Of a DNA stretch of 64,000 bases, positions 42,013 to 52,567 are shown one piece after another. The stretch spans positions 124,001 to 188,000 of the forward strand of contig NZ_AHCA01000007.1 of assembly GCF_000238355.1 (NCBI RefSeq). The letters run 5' to 3'. The DNA is from Pseudoalteromonas haloplanktis ATCC 14393 (GTDB taxonomy: Bacteria > Pseudomonadota > Gammaproteobacteria > Enterobacterales > Alteromonadaceae). The notes under the pieces are model-generated. The model was not told the origin of the DNA. It did no database searches and was given only the letters and a program-made list of their open reading frames with translations. The position numbers were made by a program, and so were the translations under genes. Every line of letters begins with the position of its first letter. Position 1 is the first letter of the stretch.

Positions 42013-42038
42013 GCTATTAAATCGTTTTGTTTAATAGC
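42013..42038 (-). promoter_or_regulatory. hairpin in the groESL leader
   Basis: GCTATTAAA (42013-42021 as plus strand) pairs with TTTAATAGC (42030-42038) across an 8-base loop. It lies about 12 bases after the expected heat-shock transcription start. It does not cover the ribosome-binding site, so it may stabilise the mRNA 5' end. Confidence 0.5.
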
Positions 42039-42058
42039 CTAGGATTAGTTGTACTCAG

Positions 42059-42086
42059 TAATGGGGGTGTTGCAGAAAAACCCAAG
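42059..42086 (-). promoter_or_regulatory. sigma-32 (RpoH) heat-shock promoter of groESL
   Basis: On the minus strand CTTGGG (42081-42086) and CCCCATTA (42059-42066) are 14 bp apart. This fits the RpoH consensus (CTTGAA, 13-15 bp, CCCCATnT) with small deviations and lies at the expected place before groES. No CIRCE element is seen. Confidence 0.8.
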
Positions 42087-42105
42087 AGAAAAAAAGTAAA
42101 ATTTT

Positions 42106-42582
42106 TTAATCTTTTCTCTCATACTCACCGTCAATGGTGGTTGGCTCACTCATTTTACGAGGTTCTGATTCTGAATAACTGTGTTGATTAAAAGAGGATG
42201 GCCCGTGTTGCATACCGGCACTCATACGCACAGTTGCTTGGCTGGCAAGGCCGGTAGCTAATTTATTGCGAATGGCTGGAGTTAATAACAAAAAGCCAAA
42301 TACGTCGGTCATAATACCTGGGGTTAATAATAAAACACCGGCGATGATCACACATAATCCAGTAAATAATTCTTTGGCTGGCATTTGCCCTTGGGCCATT
42401 TGGGTTTGCACATTTTGCAGTGCGCCCATGCCTTGCTGTCTTACTAATTTGGCACCTAATATTGCAGTGATAACCACTAAAGCAATAGTGGCAAAGCCGC
42501 CGATCACATCGGCCACTTGGATCAATAGAGCGATTTCAACAATCGGCACGAGAATAAATAACAAAAATAAAAATCTAAACAT
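42106..42582 (-). CDS. fxsA: FxsA family membrane protein
   Basis: A 158-residue protein with hydrophobic segments at residues about 1-22 (FRFLFLLFILVPIVEIALLI), 26-46 and 75-100, and a polar C-terminal tail. It is the FxsA family, whose overproduction in E. coli relieves F-plasmid exclusion of phage T7; its normal role is unknown. It lies next to groESL as in E. coli. An acidic, charged tail (from QHSYSESEPRK) is longer than the membrane core needs. Confidence 0.88.
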   Translation of the reverse strand: MFRFLFLLFILVPIVEIALLIQVADVIGGFATIALVVITAILGAKLVRQQGMGALQNVQTQMAQGQMPAKELFTGLCVIIAGVLLLTPGIMTDVFGFLLLTPAIRNKLATGLASQATVRMSAGMQHGPSSFNQHSYSESEPRKMSEPTTIDGEYERKD

Positions 42583-42744
42583 AAGGCTCTCTAAATTGTG
42601 CTCACGTAAAGTCGTGATGAAATATTAATATGGGTGACTCGGTCTATTTTCAAGCTTAGTGAGAAAGCCACTCTGGCTAACTACACTTTGCTTTGGCTAT
42701 CAGCTACTATGGGGTTGGGCAGAGCAATCAACTAAAGGTTCAAT

Positions 42745-43065
42745 ATGACGACGCATTTTCGAGTTATTTTTACAACTTGTGCAGATGTAAGTGAAGCACG
42801 TTCGATGGCTGAGCAGCTAGTTAAAATGAAACTCGCAGCCTGTGTAAACATTCTTCCTAATATAGAGTCTGTTTATATGTGGCAAGGAGACGTAAGCTAT
42901 GCAACCGAAAGTAAATTAATAATAAAAACGAAATCTGAAAAAATGAATGAAGTGTTCCAAACTATTAAACAGTTACATAGTTACGACGTTCCGGAAATAC
43001 AGGTCATTGACGTGGCCACGGGCAATTTAGCCTACTTTAATTGGATGGATGAGGTACTTAATTAA
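42745..43065 (+). CDS. cutA: divalent-cation tolerance protein CutA
   Basis: A 106-residue PII-like trimeric protein: FTTCADVSEARSMAEQLVKMKLAACVNILPN at the N-terminus and IKQLHSYDVPEIQVIDV near the C-terminus are the family signatures. It is linked to copper tolerance in E. coli, though its biochemical role is uncertain. Its TAA overlaps the ATG of dsbD by one base, the usual cutA-dsbD arrangement. Confidence 0.95.
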   Translation: MTTHFRVIFTTCADVSEARSMAEQLVKMKLAACVNILPNIESVYMWQGDVSYATESKLIIKTKSEKMNEVFQTIKQLHSYDVPEIQVIDVATGNLAYFNWMDEVLN

Positions 43066-44906
43066 TGCGTTGTTTTCTTTTCTTGCTGTGTGCGTTTTTG
43101 TTGTTTCCTACACAAGCTGCTAATAAAAACTTATTGAGCGATTTATTGCAGCCCGCTGAGCAAACTTTTTTACCCGTTGACCAAGCGTTTACATTTGATT
43201 TTGACCAACAAGGTAGCACCCTCTTTATTGGTTGGGATATTGCTCCAGGTTATTACCTTTACAAAAAGAAGTTAGAGATCATTGGAAAAGGGGCTGATAT
43301 TACAGTTCCTGAGCTTGGTAAAGGGGTGGTTATTGAAGACGAGTTTTTTGGCAAAACAGAGGTGTTTTTTGACTCCTTAAGTGTAGTCAGTAAACTGAGT
43401 AATGTAGCGAGCGGTGGTGTAGTTAAAGTTCGTTATCAAGGTTGTGCGGAGGCAGGCCTTTGCTACCCGCCTGAAATCATCACCATCCCATTAAGTGTGA
43501 TTGCTGGTGAACTAGCGACATCTGAACAGGCAGCAGACACGGCAACTGCAAGTAATGCATTGGCGGCACTTAATGCAGAGTCGCCAGCTTTAGTAACGAA
43601 TGACACTGCATTAAATAACGTGCCTGAAAAAGAGTTAAACTTTACCGAAAAACTGGCTTCACAAGGCCTGCTTGCTAATTTAGCTATTTTCTTTTTAGTG
43701 GGGATAGGGCTTGCTTTTACGCCGTGCGTATTTCCAATGTTTCCTATTTTGTCTAGCCTAATTGCAGGTCAACAAAACCTCTCGACTAAAAAGGCTTTTG
43801 CACTATCGTTTGTATATATCCAAGGGATGGCAGTCACGTATGCCGCATTAGGTTTGGTTGTTGCTTCTTTGGGTGGCCAAGTGCAAGGTTACTTGCAACA
43901 CCCTTATGTACTGATCAGCTTTAGTTTGTTATTTGTTTTGTTGGCTATGTCGATGTTTGGTTGGTATGAAATAAAACTACCAAGCAGCATGATGAACAAA
44001 TTAACTCAAGTGAGTAACAATCAAAAAGGCGGCAATTATATTGGTGTATTCTTGATGGGCGTGTTGTCTGGCTTAATCGCGTCACCTTGCACTACTGCGC
44101 CGTTATCCGCAGCATTATTATTTGTCGCACAAAGTGGTGATTACCTCGTCGGCGGCTTAACTTTATATGTATTGAGTTTAGGTATGGGCATACCCTTGTT
44201 ACTACTTGGTACATCTGGCGGTAAATTATTACCAAAAGCAGGTGGTTGGATGGAGCAAGTTAAAACCCTATTCGGTTTTATCATGCTAGTTGTACCACTT
44301 ATATTACTTGAACGTATTGTTGATTTTGACATCATATTATTGATGGCGGGTTTATTGGCGCTGGCTACTGCGTTGTATTTACATCATTGGCAAAGTAGCC
44401 AAAGCCAAGGCAAGCTAAAAACAGCATTGTGGTTTGCCGCTACGTTACTAGTAATTACTGGGGCTAACTTAACGAAAAACTATCTATGGCCAACAACACT
44501 AGTTGCTAGTACCGCAAATAGCGAGCAAAAGGAACATGGCTTTAAATTAGTTGCTGACTTAGCTGAGCTGCAACAAGCAATAGAGGATGCAAGCAGTGAT
44601 GGTCGCCTTGTGATGGTTGATTTGTATGCAGATTGGTGTGTTGCGTGTAAAGAATTCGAAAAATACACCTTTCCTGACACTAAAGTGCAGGGGGAGTTTG
44701 CAAATTTTGAACTGCTAAAAATAGATCTGACCGAAAGTGACGACACGACAATTGCAGTAATGGAAGAGTTTACTGTATTCGGTTTACCAAGCATTTTGTT
44801 TTTTGATACAAAAGGTGAAGAGCTTGCCGCGCAGCGTGTGACGGGCTTTTTAAACGCGAAGGACTTTGCTGAGCATTTAGTTGATGTAAAAAATAGCGCT
44901 AAATAA
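43065..44906 (+). CDS. dsbD: thiol:disulfide interchange protein DsbD
   Basis: A 613-residue membrane protein with three redox parts. A signal peptide (residues 1-18) leads to the periplasmic N-domain with Cys pair in GCAEAGLCYPP; eight membrane segments follow (about 205-475) with Cys in FTPCVFPMFP and ASPCTTAPL; the C-terminal thioredoxin domain has ADWCVACKEFE. It carries electrons from cytoplasmic thioredoxin to periplasmic DsbC, DsbG and CcmG. All six catalytic cysteines are present. Translationally coupled to cutA. Confidence 0.97.
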   Translation: MRCFLFLLCAFLLFPTQAANKNLLSDLLQPAEQTFLPVDQAFTFDFDQQGSTLFIGWDIAPGYYLYKKKLEIIGKGADITVPELGKGVVIEDEFFGKTEVFFDSLSVVSKLSNVASGGVVKVRYQGCAEAGLCYPPEIITIPLSVIAGELATSEQAADTATASNALAALNAESPALVTNDTALNNVPEKELNFTEKLASQGLLANLAIFFLVGIGLAFTPCVFPMFPILSSLIAGQQNLSTKKAFALSFVYIQGMAVTYAALGLVVASLGGQVQGYLQHPYVLISFSLLFVLLAMSMFGWYEIKLPSSMMNKLTQVSNNQKGGNYIGVFLMGVLSGLIASPCTTAPLSAALLFVAQSGDYLVGGLTLYVLSLGMGIPLLLLGTSGGKLLPKAGGWMEQVKTLFGFIMLVVPLILLERIVDFDIILLMAGLLALATALYLHHWQSSQSQGKLKTALWFAATLLVITGANLTKNYLWPTTLVASTANSEQKEHGFKLVADLAELQQAIEDASSDGRLVMVDLYADWCVACKEFEKYTFPDTKVQGEFANFELLKIDLTESDDTTIAVMEEFTVFGLPSILFFDTKGEELAAQRVTGFLNAKDFAEHLVDVKNSAK

Positions 44907-44928
44907 ACATTTTTTACACAGCTGTTTT

Positions 44929-44958
44929 AAACGCCACTTTACATGAGTGGCGTTTTTG
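44929..44958 (+). terminator. rho-independent terminator after dsbD
   Basis: A 10-bp perfect stem (AAACGCCACT with AGTGGCGTTT) and a 7-base loop followed by T5 lies about 25 bp after the stop codon. Confidence 0.9.
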
Positions 44959-45133
44959 TTTGTGTGGTCACTTCTAGTGATTAGACCAGTATTTTGCTGC
45001 TATTTACATCGAACTGACTATAATAGGTGGTTAACGTGAGAAATAGTTGCTATTTTAGTTTTCTCCCCTTACATTTTAAGGGGGTTTCTAATCAAAATGG
45101 CTTAACTCATTATTTATAGGATTATCGCGTATT

Positions 45134-45586
45134 ATGGCTGCAAAATTTAAACTTTTAGTTATAAATGGCCCTAACTTAAACATGCTAGGTAAGCGTGAAC
45201 CAGAAAAATACGGTTCACACACACTTAGTGAGATTATGAGCGAACTAACAGAGCTTGCTGATGGTCTAGATGTGGAATTAACGCATTTTCAAAGTAATAG
45301 TGAGCAAGCTTTAATTGAGCGTATACACAGCGCTTGGCAGGCTATTGATTACATTATTATCAACCCAGCGGCATTTACGCATACAAGCGTGGCTTTACGT
45401 GATGCATTACTGGCGGTTGATATCCCGTTTTATGAAGTGCATTTAACTAATGTGCACGCACGGGAAGCGTTTCGTCATCATTCATATTTTTCTGATGTGG
45501 CGCAGGGCGTGATATGTGGATTAGGTGCAATGGGTTACTGCGCAGCACTTGAAGCGGCGGTAAATCGATTGCAAAACGCAATTTAA
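45134..45586 (+). CDS. aroQ: type II 3-dehydroquinate dehydratase
   Basis: A 150-residue protein with [21 protein letters not shown], containing the lid residues and catalytic Tyr, and [18 protein letters not shown], then [18 protein letters not shown] with the catalytic His. It dehydrates 3-dehydroquinate to 3-dehydroshikimate in aromatic amino acid synthesis. It is first of the aroQ-accB-accC group, an order common in gammaproteobacteria, with 33 bp to accB. Confidence 0.97.
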   Translation: MAAKFKLLVINGPNLNMLGKREPEKYGSHTLSEIMSELTELADGLDVELTHFQSNSEQALIERIHSAWQAIDYIIINPAAFTHTSVALRDALLAVDIPFYEVHLTNVHAREAFRHHSYFSDVAQGVICGLGAMGYCAALEAAVNRLQNAI

Positions 45587-45619
45587 TTTTAAACTAACAA
45601 ACTAATAGGCGGGTTGTTC

Positions 45620-46087
45620 ATGGATATTCGCAAGATCAAAAAACTAATTGAACTAGTAGAAGAATCAGGTATTGCTGAATTAGAAATCACTGAAGGTGAA
45701 GAATCAGTACGTATTAACCGTAATAACATGAGTGCAGGTCCTGCTTACGCTCCACAATATGCTCCTCAGTATGCACCAGCTCCAGCAGCGGCGCCAGCAC
45801 CTGCTGCTCCAGTTGCAGCCTCTGAAGCAGCAGCGCCAGCTGCAGGCCCAACGGGTCATCAAGTATTATCACCTATGGTTGGTTCTTTCTATGCAGCTGC
45901 TTCTCCAGAAGCACCGGCATATGTTGAAGTAGGCTCACAAGTTAAAGTGGGTGACACGCTGTGTATCATCGAAGCGATGAAAATGATGAACCAAATTGAG
46001 TCAGATAAAGCGGGCACAGTAAAAGCTATTTTAGTTGAAAATGGCGAGCCAGTAGAATTTGATCAACCGTTATTCATCATTGAATAA
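45620..46087 (+). CDS. accB: biotin carboxyl carrier protein of acetyl-CoA carboxylase
   Basis: A 155-residue protein. N-terminal [20 protein letters not shown], a Pro/Ala-rich linker (about 45-75), and a biotinyl domain with the target lysine in [13 protein letters not shown]. It carries CO2-biotin between AccC and AccA/AccD in the first step of fatty acid synthesis. The ATG at 45620 is used; an in-frame TTG six bases upstream is not needed. Cotranscribed with accC. Confidence 0.97.
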   Translation: MDIRKIKKLIELVEESGIAELEITEGEESVRINRNNMSAGPAYAPQYAPQYAPAPAAAPAPAAPVAASEAAAPAAGPTGHQVLSPMVGSFYAAASPEAPAYVEVGSQVKVGDTLCIIEAMKMMNQIESDKAGTVKAILVENGEPVEFDQPLFIIE

Positions 46088-46114
46088 TAGCGTAACCTAA
46101 TAAGGCCAACTCTT

Positions 46115-47455
46115 ATGTTAGATAAAGTAGTCATTGCAAACCGAGGTGAAATTGCACTTCGTATCTTGCGCGCCTGCAAAGAGCTTGGGATCAAAACGGT
46201 TGCTGTGCATTCAACGGCGGATCGCGATCTTAAGCATGTATTGCTTGCAGATGAAACAATTTGTATCGGTAAACCTGCTGCAACAGAAAGTTATTTAGAT
46301 ATTCCGCGAATTATCGCGGCTGCTGAAGTAACGGATGCTGTTGCTATTCACCCAGGTTATGGTTTCCTTGCTGAAAACGCTGATTTTGCTGACCAAGTTG
46401 AGCAAAGTGGTTTCGTGTTTATTGGTCCTCGTGGCGATACCATTCGCTTAATGGGCGACAAAGTATCAGCAATCGAAGCTATGCGTAAAGCGGGTGTTCC
46501 ATGCGTACCGGGCTCAGACGGCCCTGTATCGGATGATAAAGAGCGCAATATGCAAATCGCTAAGCGCATTGGTTATCCTGTGATCATCAAAGCCGCTGGT
46601 GGCGGTGGTGGTCGCGGTATGCGCGTAGTTCGTAGCGAAGCTGAGTTAATTAATTCAATTGCACTTACTCAACAAGAAGCGAAGCAGTTTTTTGGTAATA
46701 GCATGGTTTACATGGAGAAATTCCTTGAAAACCCACGCCATATCGAAGTTCAAGTATTAGCTGATGGTCAAGGTAATGCGGTTCACTTAGGTGAGCGTGA
46801 TTGTTCAATGCAGCGCCGTCACCAAAAAGTGGTTGAAGAAGCGCCGGCACCAGGTATTACTGCCGAAGTACGTAAGTTCATTGGTGAGCGCTGTACGCGA
46901 GCATGTATCGAAATTGGTTATCGCGGTGCGGGTACGTTTGAGTTCTTATACGAAAATGGTGAGTTCTATTTCATTGAAATGAACACCCGTATTCAGGTTG
47001 AACACCCTGTAACTGAAATGGTCACTGGTGTTGATTTAATCAAAGAGCAGCTAAAAATTGCTGCTGGTCAACCATTGTCATTCACGCAAGATGACGTTGT
47101 TATTCGTGGTCATGCCGTTGAATGTCGAATTAATGCTGAAGATCCTGAAACGTTTATCCCGTCACCGGGTAAGATTACCCGTTTTCACCCAGCCGGTGGA
47201 TTAGGTATTCGTTGGGACAGCCATATTTATGCTGACTACACAGTACCACCACATTACGATTCAATGATTGGTAAATTGATCACTTATGGTGAAAACCGTG
47301 ATGTCGCGATTGCTCGTGCTCGTAACGCATTGAATGAGCTTGTGATCGATGGTATTAAAACTAATACGCCATTACATAAGCGCATCTTAGCAGATGAAAA
47401 CTTCCAAAATGGTGGTACTAACATCCACTATCTTGAAAGAAAATTAGGGCTGTAA
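46115..47455 (+). CDS. accC: biotin carboxylase subunit of acetyl-CoA carboxylase
   Basis: A 446-residue ATP-grasp enzyme: [20 protein letters not shown] at the N-terminus, the glycine-rich loop [14 protein letters not shown], and the [14 protein letters not shown] active-site block. It carboxylates biotin on AccB using ATP and bicarbonate. It ends the aroQ-accB-accC unit before a strong terminator. Confidence 0.99.
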   Translation: MLDKVVIANRGEIALRILRACKELGIKTVAVHSTADRDLKHVLLADETICIGKPAATESYLDIPRIIAAAEVTDAVAIHPGYGFLAENADFADQVEQSGFVFIGPRGDTIRLMGDKVSAIEAMRKAGVPCVPGSDGPVSDDKERNMQIAKRIGYPVIIKAAGGGGGRGMRVVRSEAELINSIALTQQEAKQFFGNSMVYMEKFLENPRHIEVQVLADGQGNAVHLGERDCSMQRRHQKVVEEAPAPGITAEVRKFIGERCTRACIEIGYRGAGTFEFLYENGEFYFIEMNTRIQVEHPVTEMVTGVDLIKEQLKIAAGQPLSFTQDDVVIRGHAVECRINAEDPETFIPSPGKITRFHPAGGLGIRWDSHIYADYTVPPHYDSMIGKLITYGENRDVAIARARNALNELVIDGIKTNTPLHKRILADENFQNGGTNIHYLERKLGL

Positions 47456-47466
47456 CCCTAATTATG

Positions 47467-47497
47467 AAAAAAACCGGCAACTTTGCCGGTTTTTTTG
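47467..47497 (+). terminator. rho-independent terminator after accC
   Basis: A CCGGCA/TGCCGG stem between A7 and T7 lies 12 bp after the stop codon. Confidence 0.92.
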
Positions 47498-47582
47498 TGT
47501 CAGATGATCGCCGACTCGCCTTAAAAAAATAATCTGGTATGATTAACAGGTTATCGTTTTTAATACTATCCATGAGGTAAGA

Positions 47583-48050
47583 ATGGCGCACACTGTTGGT
47601 TTTCAACTCGCAGATGAAGCTGCAACGGTTAAAATGGGCAATCAACTTGCAGAATTAATGGAGCAAGGTGCAGTTATTTATTTACATGGTGATTTAGGGG
47701 CGGGTAAAACTACTTTAACACGTGGTGTGATCCAAGGCTTCGGTCATCAAGGTAAGGTTAAGAGTCCAACTTATACGCTTGTGGAACCTTATGAATTGGC
47801 AACGGCCAACGTTTATCATTTTGATTTATATCGCTTAGGCGACCCAGAAGAGCTGGAATACATGGGGATCCGCGATTACTTCTCTCCCACAGCTATTTGT
47901 GTGGTGGAGTGGCCGGAGAAAGGCGGTGAGTTTATCCCAACGCCAGATCTAGATATTACGTTGCGTTATGTCGGCGAGGCACGAGAAATTGAAATTAAAA
48001 GTATTAGTCCGCGTGGCGATAGTATTGTAGAAAAAATCAGTTCATATTGA
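47583..48050 (+). CDS. tsaE: tRNA t6A threonylcarbamoyladenosine synthesis ATPase TsaE
   Basis: A 155-residue P-loop protein: HGDLGAGKTTLTRGVIQ is the Walker A region, VKSPTYTLVEPY follows, and HFDLYRLGDPEEL carries the conserved YRL. It works with TsaB and TsaD to make t6A at position 37 of ANN-decoding tRNAs. It heads the tsaE-amiB-mutL-miaA-hfq cluster as in E. coli. ATGAGGTAAGA gives its ribosome-binding site. Confidence 0.96.
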   Translation: MAHTVGFQLADEAATVKMGNQLAELMEQGAVIYLHGDLGAGKTTLTRGVIQGFGHQGKVKSPTYTLVEPYELATANVYHFDLYRLGDPEELEYMGIRDYFSPTAICVVEWPEKGGEFIPTPDLDITLRYVGEAREIEIKSISPRGDSIVEKISSY

Positions 48051-48075
48051 ATAACAACAAATAATAAAGGGTGTA

Positions 48076-49428
48076 GTGTTACCTATGTGTCGAGCAGTCA
48101 TAAAGTGGATGTGCGGGTTTTTGCTGTTAGCAATCAGCACTAGCCTCTATGCACAAAATACTATCAATAGTGTACGGGTTTGGCCATCGCCAGACAGTAC
48201 TCGTGTAGTGTTCGACTTAACGGATAAGCCAGACTTTAGTTACTTTATGCTGAAAAACCCACTGCGTTTAGTGGTTGACTTAGAAAACACAAATCAAATA
48301 AAAGATTTACCAGCGATCCCAAATAAACATCAAATTGTTAGTAAGTTACGTTATTCCAAAGCAAAAAATAGCAAAGCTGTCAGGTTTGTATTTGAGCTTA
48401 CAGGGCCAGTAAAGCCCGTTATATTTGCTTTAGCCCCAACTGGGCCTTATAAAAATCGATTAGTGGTGGACTTATATGACAAAAATCAAGCAGAACCCGC
48501 TGTACCTAGTAGCAATGTTGCAGTTAAAAAGCGTGAGCTAAATCAGCAGCGTGATATTGTTATTGCCATTGATGCAGGACATGGTGGCGAAGACCCCGGT
48601 TCAATTGGTCCGTCAGGTACTTACGAAAAAGATATTACATTACAAATTGCTAAACGCTTAGAGCGCATGATTGATGCTGAGCGCGGGATGATTTCACGGA
48701 TGGTGCGTAGTGGCGATTACTTTGTAAAACTCAATACCCGTACCAGCCGAGCAAGGCAGAAAAAAGCTGATTTCTTAGTTTCAATTCATGCTGATGCATT
48801 TACGAGCCCACAACCAAATGGCGCTTCTGTTTGGGTGCTATCGCTGCGTCGGGCTAATTCAGAAATAGGTAAATGGATTGAAGATAAAGAAAAACACTCT
48901 GAGCTACTAGGCGGTGCTGCTGGGGTTATTAAAGATACCGCCAGTGAAAAGTACCTAGCCCAAGCTCTGTTAGATATGTCGATGGATCATTCAATGAAAA
49001 CCGGCTTTAGCGTAGCAGAGGGGATGGTGCAAGAGCTTAAAAAAGTGGCTAAATTACATAAAAAAGAGCCGCAAGCCGCAAGCCTCGCAGTGTTAAAATC
49101 GCCAGATATTCCGTCAATATTGGTGGAAACGGGGTTTATATCGAATCCACGTGAAGAGCAATTACTAAAAAGTGCTAACCACCAAGAGCGCTTAGCAAAA
49201 GCAATATTTACCTCAATCAAAAGCTATTACTTAAAAAATCCACCCGATGACTCACTGTTTGCGTCGTTGAAGTCGCAATACCCGACTAAGCACAAAGTGC
49301 GTCCCGGCGAGTCTTTAAGCTTGCTTGCCAGTCGTTATGGCGTATCAGTTAGTAAGCTTAAGCAAGTCAACAAACTACAATCTAATACCTTGTTTATTGG
49401 TCAAGAGTTAGATATTCCACAAAGCTAA
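48076..49428 (+). CDS. amiB: N-acetylmuramoyl-L-alanine amidase (AmiB type)
   Basis: A 450-residue exported enzyme. A signal peptide ends near SLYAQ; an AMIN domain (about 30-130) directs it to the division site; the amidase_3 catalytic domain (about 155-385) holds zinc ligands in [11 protein letters not shown], the Glu of TYEKDITLQ and SIHADAF, with the catalytic Glu in VETGFIS; a LysM domain (about 405-448) ends the protein. It splits daughter cells by cutting peptide stems. GTG 48076 is taken as start because AAAGGG is five bases away; ATG 48085 is an alternative. Confidence 0.95.
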   Translation: MLPMCRAVIKWMCGFLLLAISTSLYAQNTINSVRVWPSPDSTRVVFDLTDKPDFSYFMLKNPLRLVVDLENTNQIKDLPAIPNKHQIVSKLRYSKAKNSKAVRFVFELTGPVKPVIFALAPTGPYKNRLVVDLYDKNQAEPAVPSSNVAVKKRELNQQRDIVIAIDAGHGGEDPGSIGPSGTYEKDITLQIAKRLERMIDAERGMISRMVRSGDYFVKLNTRTSRARQKKADFLVSIHADAFTSPQPNGASVWVLSLRRANSEIGKWIEDKEKHSELLGGAAGVIKDTASEKYLAQALLDMSMDHSMKTGFSVAEGMVQELKKVAKLHKKEPQAASLAVLKSPDIPSILVETGFISNPREEQLLKSANHQERLAKAIFTSIKSYYLKNPPDDSLFASLKSQYPTKHKVRPGESLSLLASRYGVSVSKLKQVNKLQSNTLFIGQELDIPQS

Positions 49429-49444
49429 AATCGTTAGGATCTCT

Positions 49445-51280
49445 ATGAGCATTGAAATATTACCCGCGCGATTAGCTAACCAGATTGCAGCGGGCGAAGT
49501 TGTTGAAAGACCCGCATCGGTTGTCAAAGAACTGGTTGAAAATAGCTTAGATGCAGGCGCAACACGGATTCAAATAGATATTGAGCGAGGCGGCCATAAG
49601 CTTATTCGTATTCGTGATAATGGTTCGGGTATAAATAAAGACGAGCTAACGCTTGCGCTTTCTCGCCATGCAACCAGCAAATTAAAGTCGCTTGATGACT
49701 TAGAGAATATTTGCTCACTGGGTTTTCGTGGTGAAGCACTGGCATCAATTAGCTCGGTATCACGGTTAACACTGAGCTCTAAAACCAAAGAGCAAGAGGC
49801 CGCGTGGCAAGCGTTTGCTGAGGGGCGTGATATGGCAGTGCAAGTAAAGCCTACAGCGCACCCTGATGGTACGACTATTGAAGTTAAAGACTTATTTTTT
49901 AATACTCCAGCCAGACGTAAGTTTTTACGCACTGAAAAAACCGAGTTTACCCATATAGATGAATTAATAAAGCGCATTGCTTTGAGCCGTTTTGATGTAT
50001 CTATTACGCTTACTCATAACGACAAAGTGGTACGTCAGTATCGGGCTAAAATGGATCCCGCACAGGCGATTACGCGGGTAGCCCAAGTGGCTGGCAAAGC
50101 CTTCGCTGAACAAGGCTTGTATATTGAGTCAGGAGAGGCGGGTTTACAATTACATGGTTGGGTGTTGCCCGTAGGCTCTGCAAATACCACACAATACACC
50201 TATGTAAATAATCGCATGATGCGCGATAAGTTGATTTTACATGCTATTCGTCAAGCATTTGAGGAAGTTGCAGGGCAAGAAGAACTCCCTGGCTTTGTTA
50301 TTTATATAGATATAGACCCACGACAAGTTGATGTAAACGTGCATCCTGCGAAGCACGAAGTGCGTTTTCATCAAGGACGTTTAGTGCATGACTTTATCTT
50401 ACAAGCGATTAAGCAGGTTGTAGTACCATTACAAGAAGAGTTTGTTGATCATCAAAGCTCGCAACACGGGGTGATAGAAAGCCCTCACCGTAGCGCGCCA
50501 TCACAGTACGTGAGTCAGGCAGCGAATGAGTTATTGGATTACCCTAAGTCAAACTTGCAATCATTTGAAAATAGCCACAGTGGAGCATCGTCTTCTTCCT
50601 CTCGAGGTGGTGGGTATGCAGGAACAAACGGTAGAACAAACCAAGCGAATCATCATGATGTCAGTGCATTTTATCAAGGTGTCAATGAGCAGCATGCTAG
50701 TCATTTTGACAAACCAACGAGTACCCCAATCGAGTTGCCGACATCTAATCAGCAGCAAACAGCACAGTCATTAATAATACAAAGTGATGGTGGCTGCGTG
50801 TTTAAGCAACAACAACAGTTGTACTGTTCACACTTTAAATATCTATTAGTGGATGATTGGTTAGAGTTGATAGCAGAGCACGGTCACCTAGAAGGCAAAG
50901 CGTTGTTGTTACCTGTGCGAGTCAATATCAGTAAAGAAGATAGTGCGCGCTTAACGCAGCAACAATCTTGGTTTACTTTACTGGGCTTTGAGTTATTGAT
51001 TGAAAAGCAATTTGTGATGGTGAAAAAGCTGCCGCAGAGTTTATATTTGCTTGATGTAAGCCAAGCGATAGATGCCTTAATAAAAGCAACGCAAGCTGAG
51101 CTTGAGAGCATTGAGGATTGGTTACACTGGCAACGAGGGCAAATACCGCAACGCTTTTATGCGAGCCAAGCATTTGCAGAGGATGTTGTGCGTTTGCAAA
51201 ATAATCCACAAACAATTCAGCGCTTAGCTGCAAAAGCGGTTAAAATAGATTTAAATCATTTCTTAGTGCAATTAGATTAA
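49445..51280 (+). CDS. mutL: DNA mismatch repair protein MutL
   Basis: A 611-residue protein with the GHKL ATPase N-terminus: [20 protein letters not shown], the RDNGSGI loop and the [12 protein letters not shown] lid. The C-terminal dimerisation domain (about 430-611) lacks the DQHAxxE endonuclease motif, as in other MutH-type MutL proteins, so nicking is expected to be left to MutH. The linker (about 340-430) is Ser/Gln/His-rich. It couples MutS to MutH and UvrD. Confidence 0.98.
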   Translation: MSIEILPARLANQIAAGEVVERPASVVKELVENSLDAGATRIQIDIERGGHKLIRIRDNGSGINKDELTLALSRHATSKLKSLDDLENICSLGFRGEALASISSVSRLTLSSKTKEQEAAWQAFAEGRDMAVQVKPTAHPDGTTIEVKDLFFNTPARRKFLRTEKTEFTHIDELIKRIALSRFDVSITLTHNDKVVRQYRAKMDPAQAITRVAQVAGKAFAEQGLYIESGEAGLQLHGWVLPVGSANTTQYTYVNNRMMRDKLILHAIRQAFEEVAGQEELPGFVIYIDIDPRQVDVNVHPAKHEVRFHQGRLVHDFILQAIKQVVVPLQEEFVDHQSSQHGVIESPHRSAPSQYVSQAANELLDYPKSNLQSFENSHSGASSSSSRGGGYAGTNGRTNQANHHDVSAFYQGVNEQHASHFDKPTSTPIELPTSNQQQTAQSLIIQSDGGCVFKQQQQLYCSHFKYLLVDDWLELIAEHGHLEGKALLLPVRVNISKEDSARLTQQQSWFTLLGFELLIEKQFVMVKKLPQSLYLLDVSQAIDALIKATQAELESIEDWLHWQRGQIPQRFYASQAFAEDVVRLQNNPQTIQRLAAKAVKIDLNHFLVQLD

Positions 51281-51290
51281 GGTCGTTGAG

Positions 51291-52208
51291 TTGAGTAATT
51301 TACCTGTCATTTTTTTAATGGGCCCAACAGCTGCGGGGAAAACTGCGTTAGCTATTGATTTATGTCAGCATTTAAAAACAGAAATAATCAGCGTCGATTC
51401 AGCCTTAGTGTACAAAGATATGGACATAGGGACGGCAAAGCCGGATGCACAAGAGCTTGCACTTGCGCCACATCACCTAATTGACTTAATAGATCCCAGT
51501 GAAAGTTACTCTGTTGCTGATTTTCGTCGTGATGCGATTGAAAAGATTGACCAATTTCACCAACAAGGTAAAGTGCCAGTATTAGTTGGTGGTACAATGA
51601 TGTATTTTAAATCATTAATAGATGGATTATCGCCACTGCCAGAAGCCTGTCCAGTCATTAGGGCTGAACTCGAGCAGCAAGCTAAATTGCATGGTTGGCC
51701 AGCACTTTATAAAGAACTGCTTGGTATTGATCCACAAGCGGCAGAAAAAATGAGTGAAAATGACTCTCAGCGTATTAATCGTGCGTTGGAGGTTTACCGC
51801 TTAACGGGTAAAACCATGACTGAGCTGCAAAAAAGTAAGCAGCCAAGTTTACCGTATACGTTCCATCAATTTGCTATTGCACCGGATGATCGTGCCGACT
51901 TACACGAACGTATAGCACAAAGATTTAAAATAATGCTTGAGCAGGGGTTTGAAAATGAAGTTTCATCCCTATATCAACGTAAGGATTTACACCCAAACTT
52001 ACCTTCTATTCGTTGCGTGGGTTATAGACAAATGTGGGATTACATTGCTGGCGAAACTGATTACGATGAAATGGTGTTTCGCGGTATTGCAGCAACACGA
52101 CAGCTTGCTAAACGTCAATTGACGTGGTTAAGAGGTTGGCCCGATGTAACGTGGTTAACAACGGGTGATGAAGAAAACTTGCAACGTGTTGTAAGTTCGC
52201 TAAGCTAG
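51291..52208 (+). CDS. miaA: tRNA dimethylallyltransferase
   Basis: A 305-residue enzyme with the P-loop [18 protein letters not shown], the [16 protein letters not shown] block, and [29 protein letters not shown] in the tRNA-binding half. It adds an isopentenyl group to A37 of UNN-decoding tRNAs. It begins with TTG (51291), 10 bp after mutL, with AAGG upstream. It is followed by hfq as in E. coli. Confidence 0.97.
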   Translation: MSNLPVIFLMGPTAAGKTALAIDLCQHLKTEIISVDSALVYKDMDIGTAKPDAQELALAPHHLIDLIDPSESYSVADFRRDAIEKIDQFHQQGKVPVLVGGTMMYFKSLIDGLSPLPEACPVIRAELEQQAKLHGWPALYKELLGIDPQAAEKMSENDSQRINRALEVYRLTGKTMTELQKSKQPSLPYTFHQFAIAPDDRADLHERIAQRFKIMLEQGFENEVSSLYQRKDLHPNLPSIRCVGYRQMWDYIAGETDYDEMVFRGIAATRQLAKRQLTWLRGWPDVTWLTTGDEENLQRVVSSLS

Positions 52209-52287
52209 TAGTAGTTGAAATTTTTTAGCTTTGTTAAATGAGTTCAGCCACTTAATTATAATAACACCTAGAACGAAGGAAAATAAC

Positions 52288-52551
52288 ATGGCAAAAGGCC
52301 AATCGTTACAAGACCCATTTTTGAATGCGTTACGTCGTGAGCGTATTCCAGTATCAATCTTTTTGGTTAATGGCATCAAACTACAAGGTAAGATCCAGTC
52401 ATTTGACCAATTTGTTATTTTACTCGAAAACACCGTCAACCAAATGGTGTATAAACATGCAATTTCGACTGTAGTTCCTGCTCGTGCTGTTAACTTCCAA
52501 GGTATTCAAGGAAGCGAAGACGGTGAAGAGCCAGAAGTTGGAAATTTTTAA
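52288..52551 (+). CDS. hfq: RNA chaperone Hfq
   Basis: An 87-residue Sm-like protein: [20 protein letters not shown], then [21 protein letters not shown] (Sm1) and [12 protein letters not shown] (Sm2). It forms a hexamer that pairs small RNAs with mRNAs. The start is ATG 52288 with AAGGA upstream; in-frame codons before it are not coding. The C-terminal tail (about 20 residues, acidic) is shorter than that of E. coli Hfq (102 residues). Confidence 0.99.
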   Translation: MAKGQSLQDPFLNALRRERIPVSIFLVNGIKLQGKIQSFDQFVILLENTVNQMVYKHAISTVVPARAVNFQGIQGSEDGEEPEVGNF

Positions 52552-52567
52552 ATTAGGAGCATAATGT

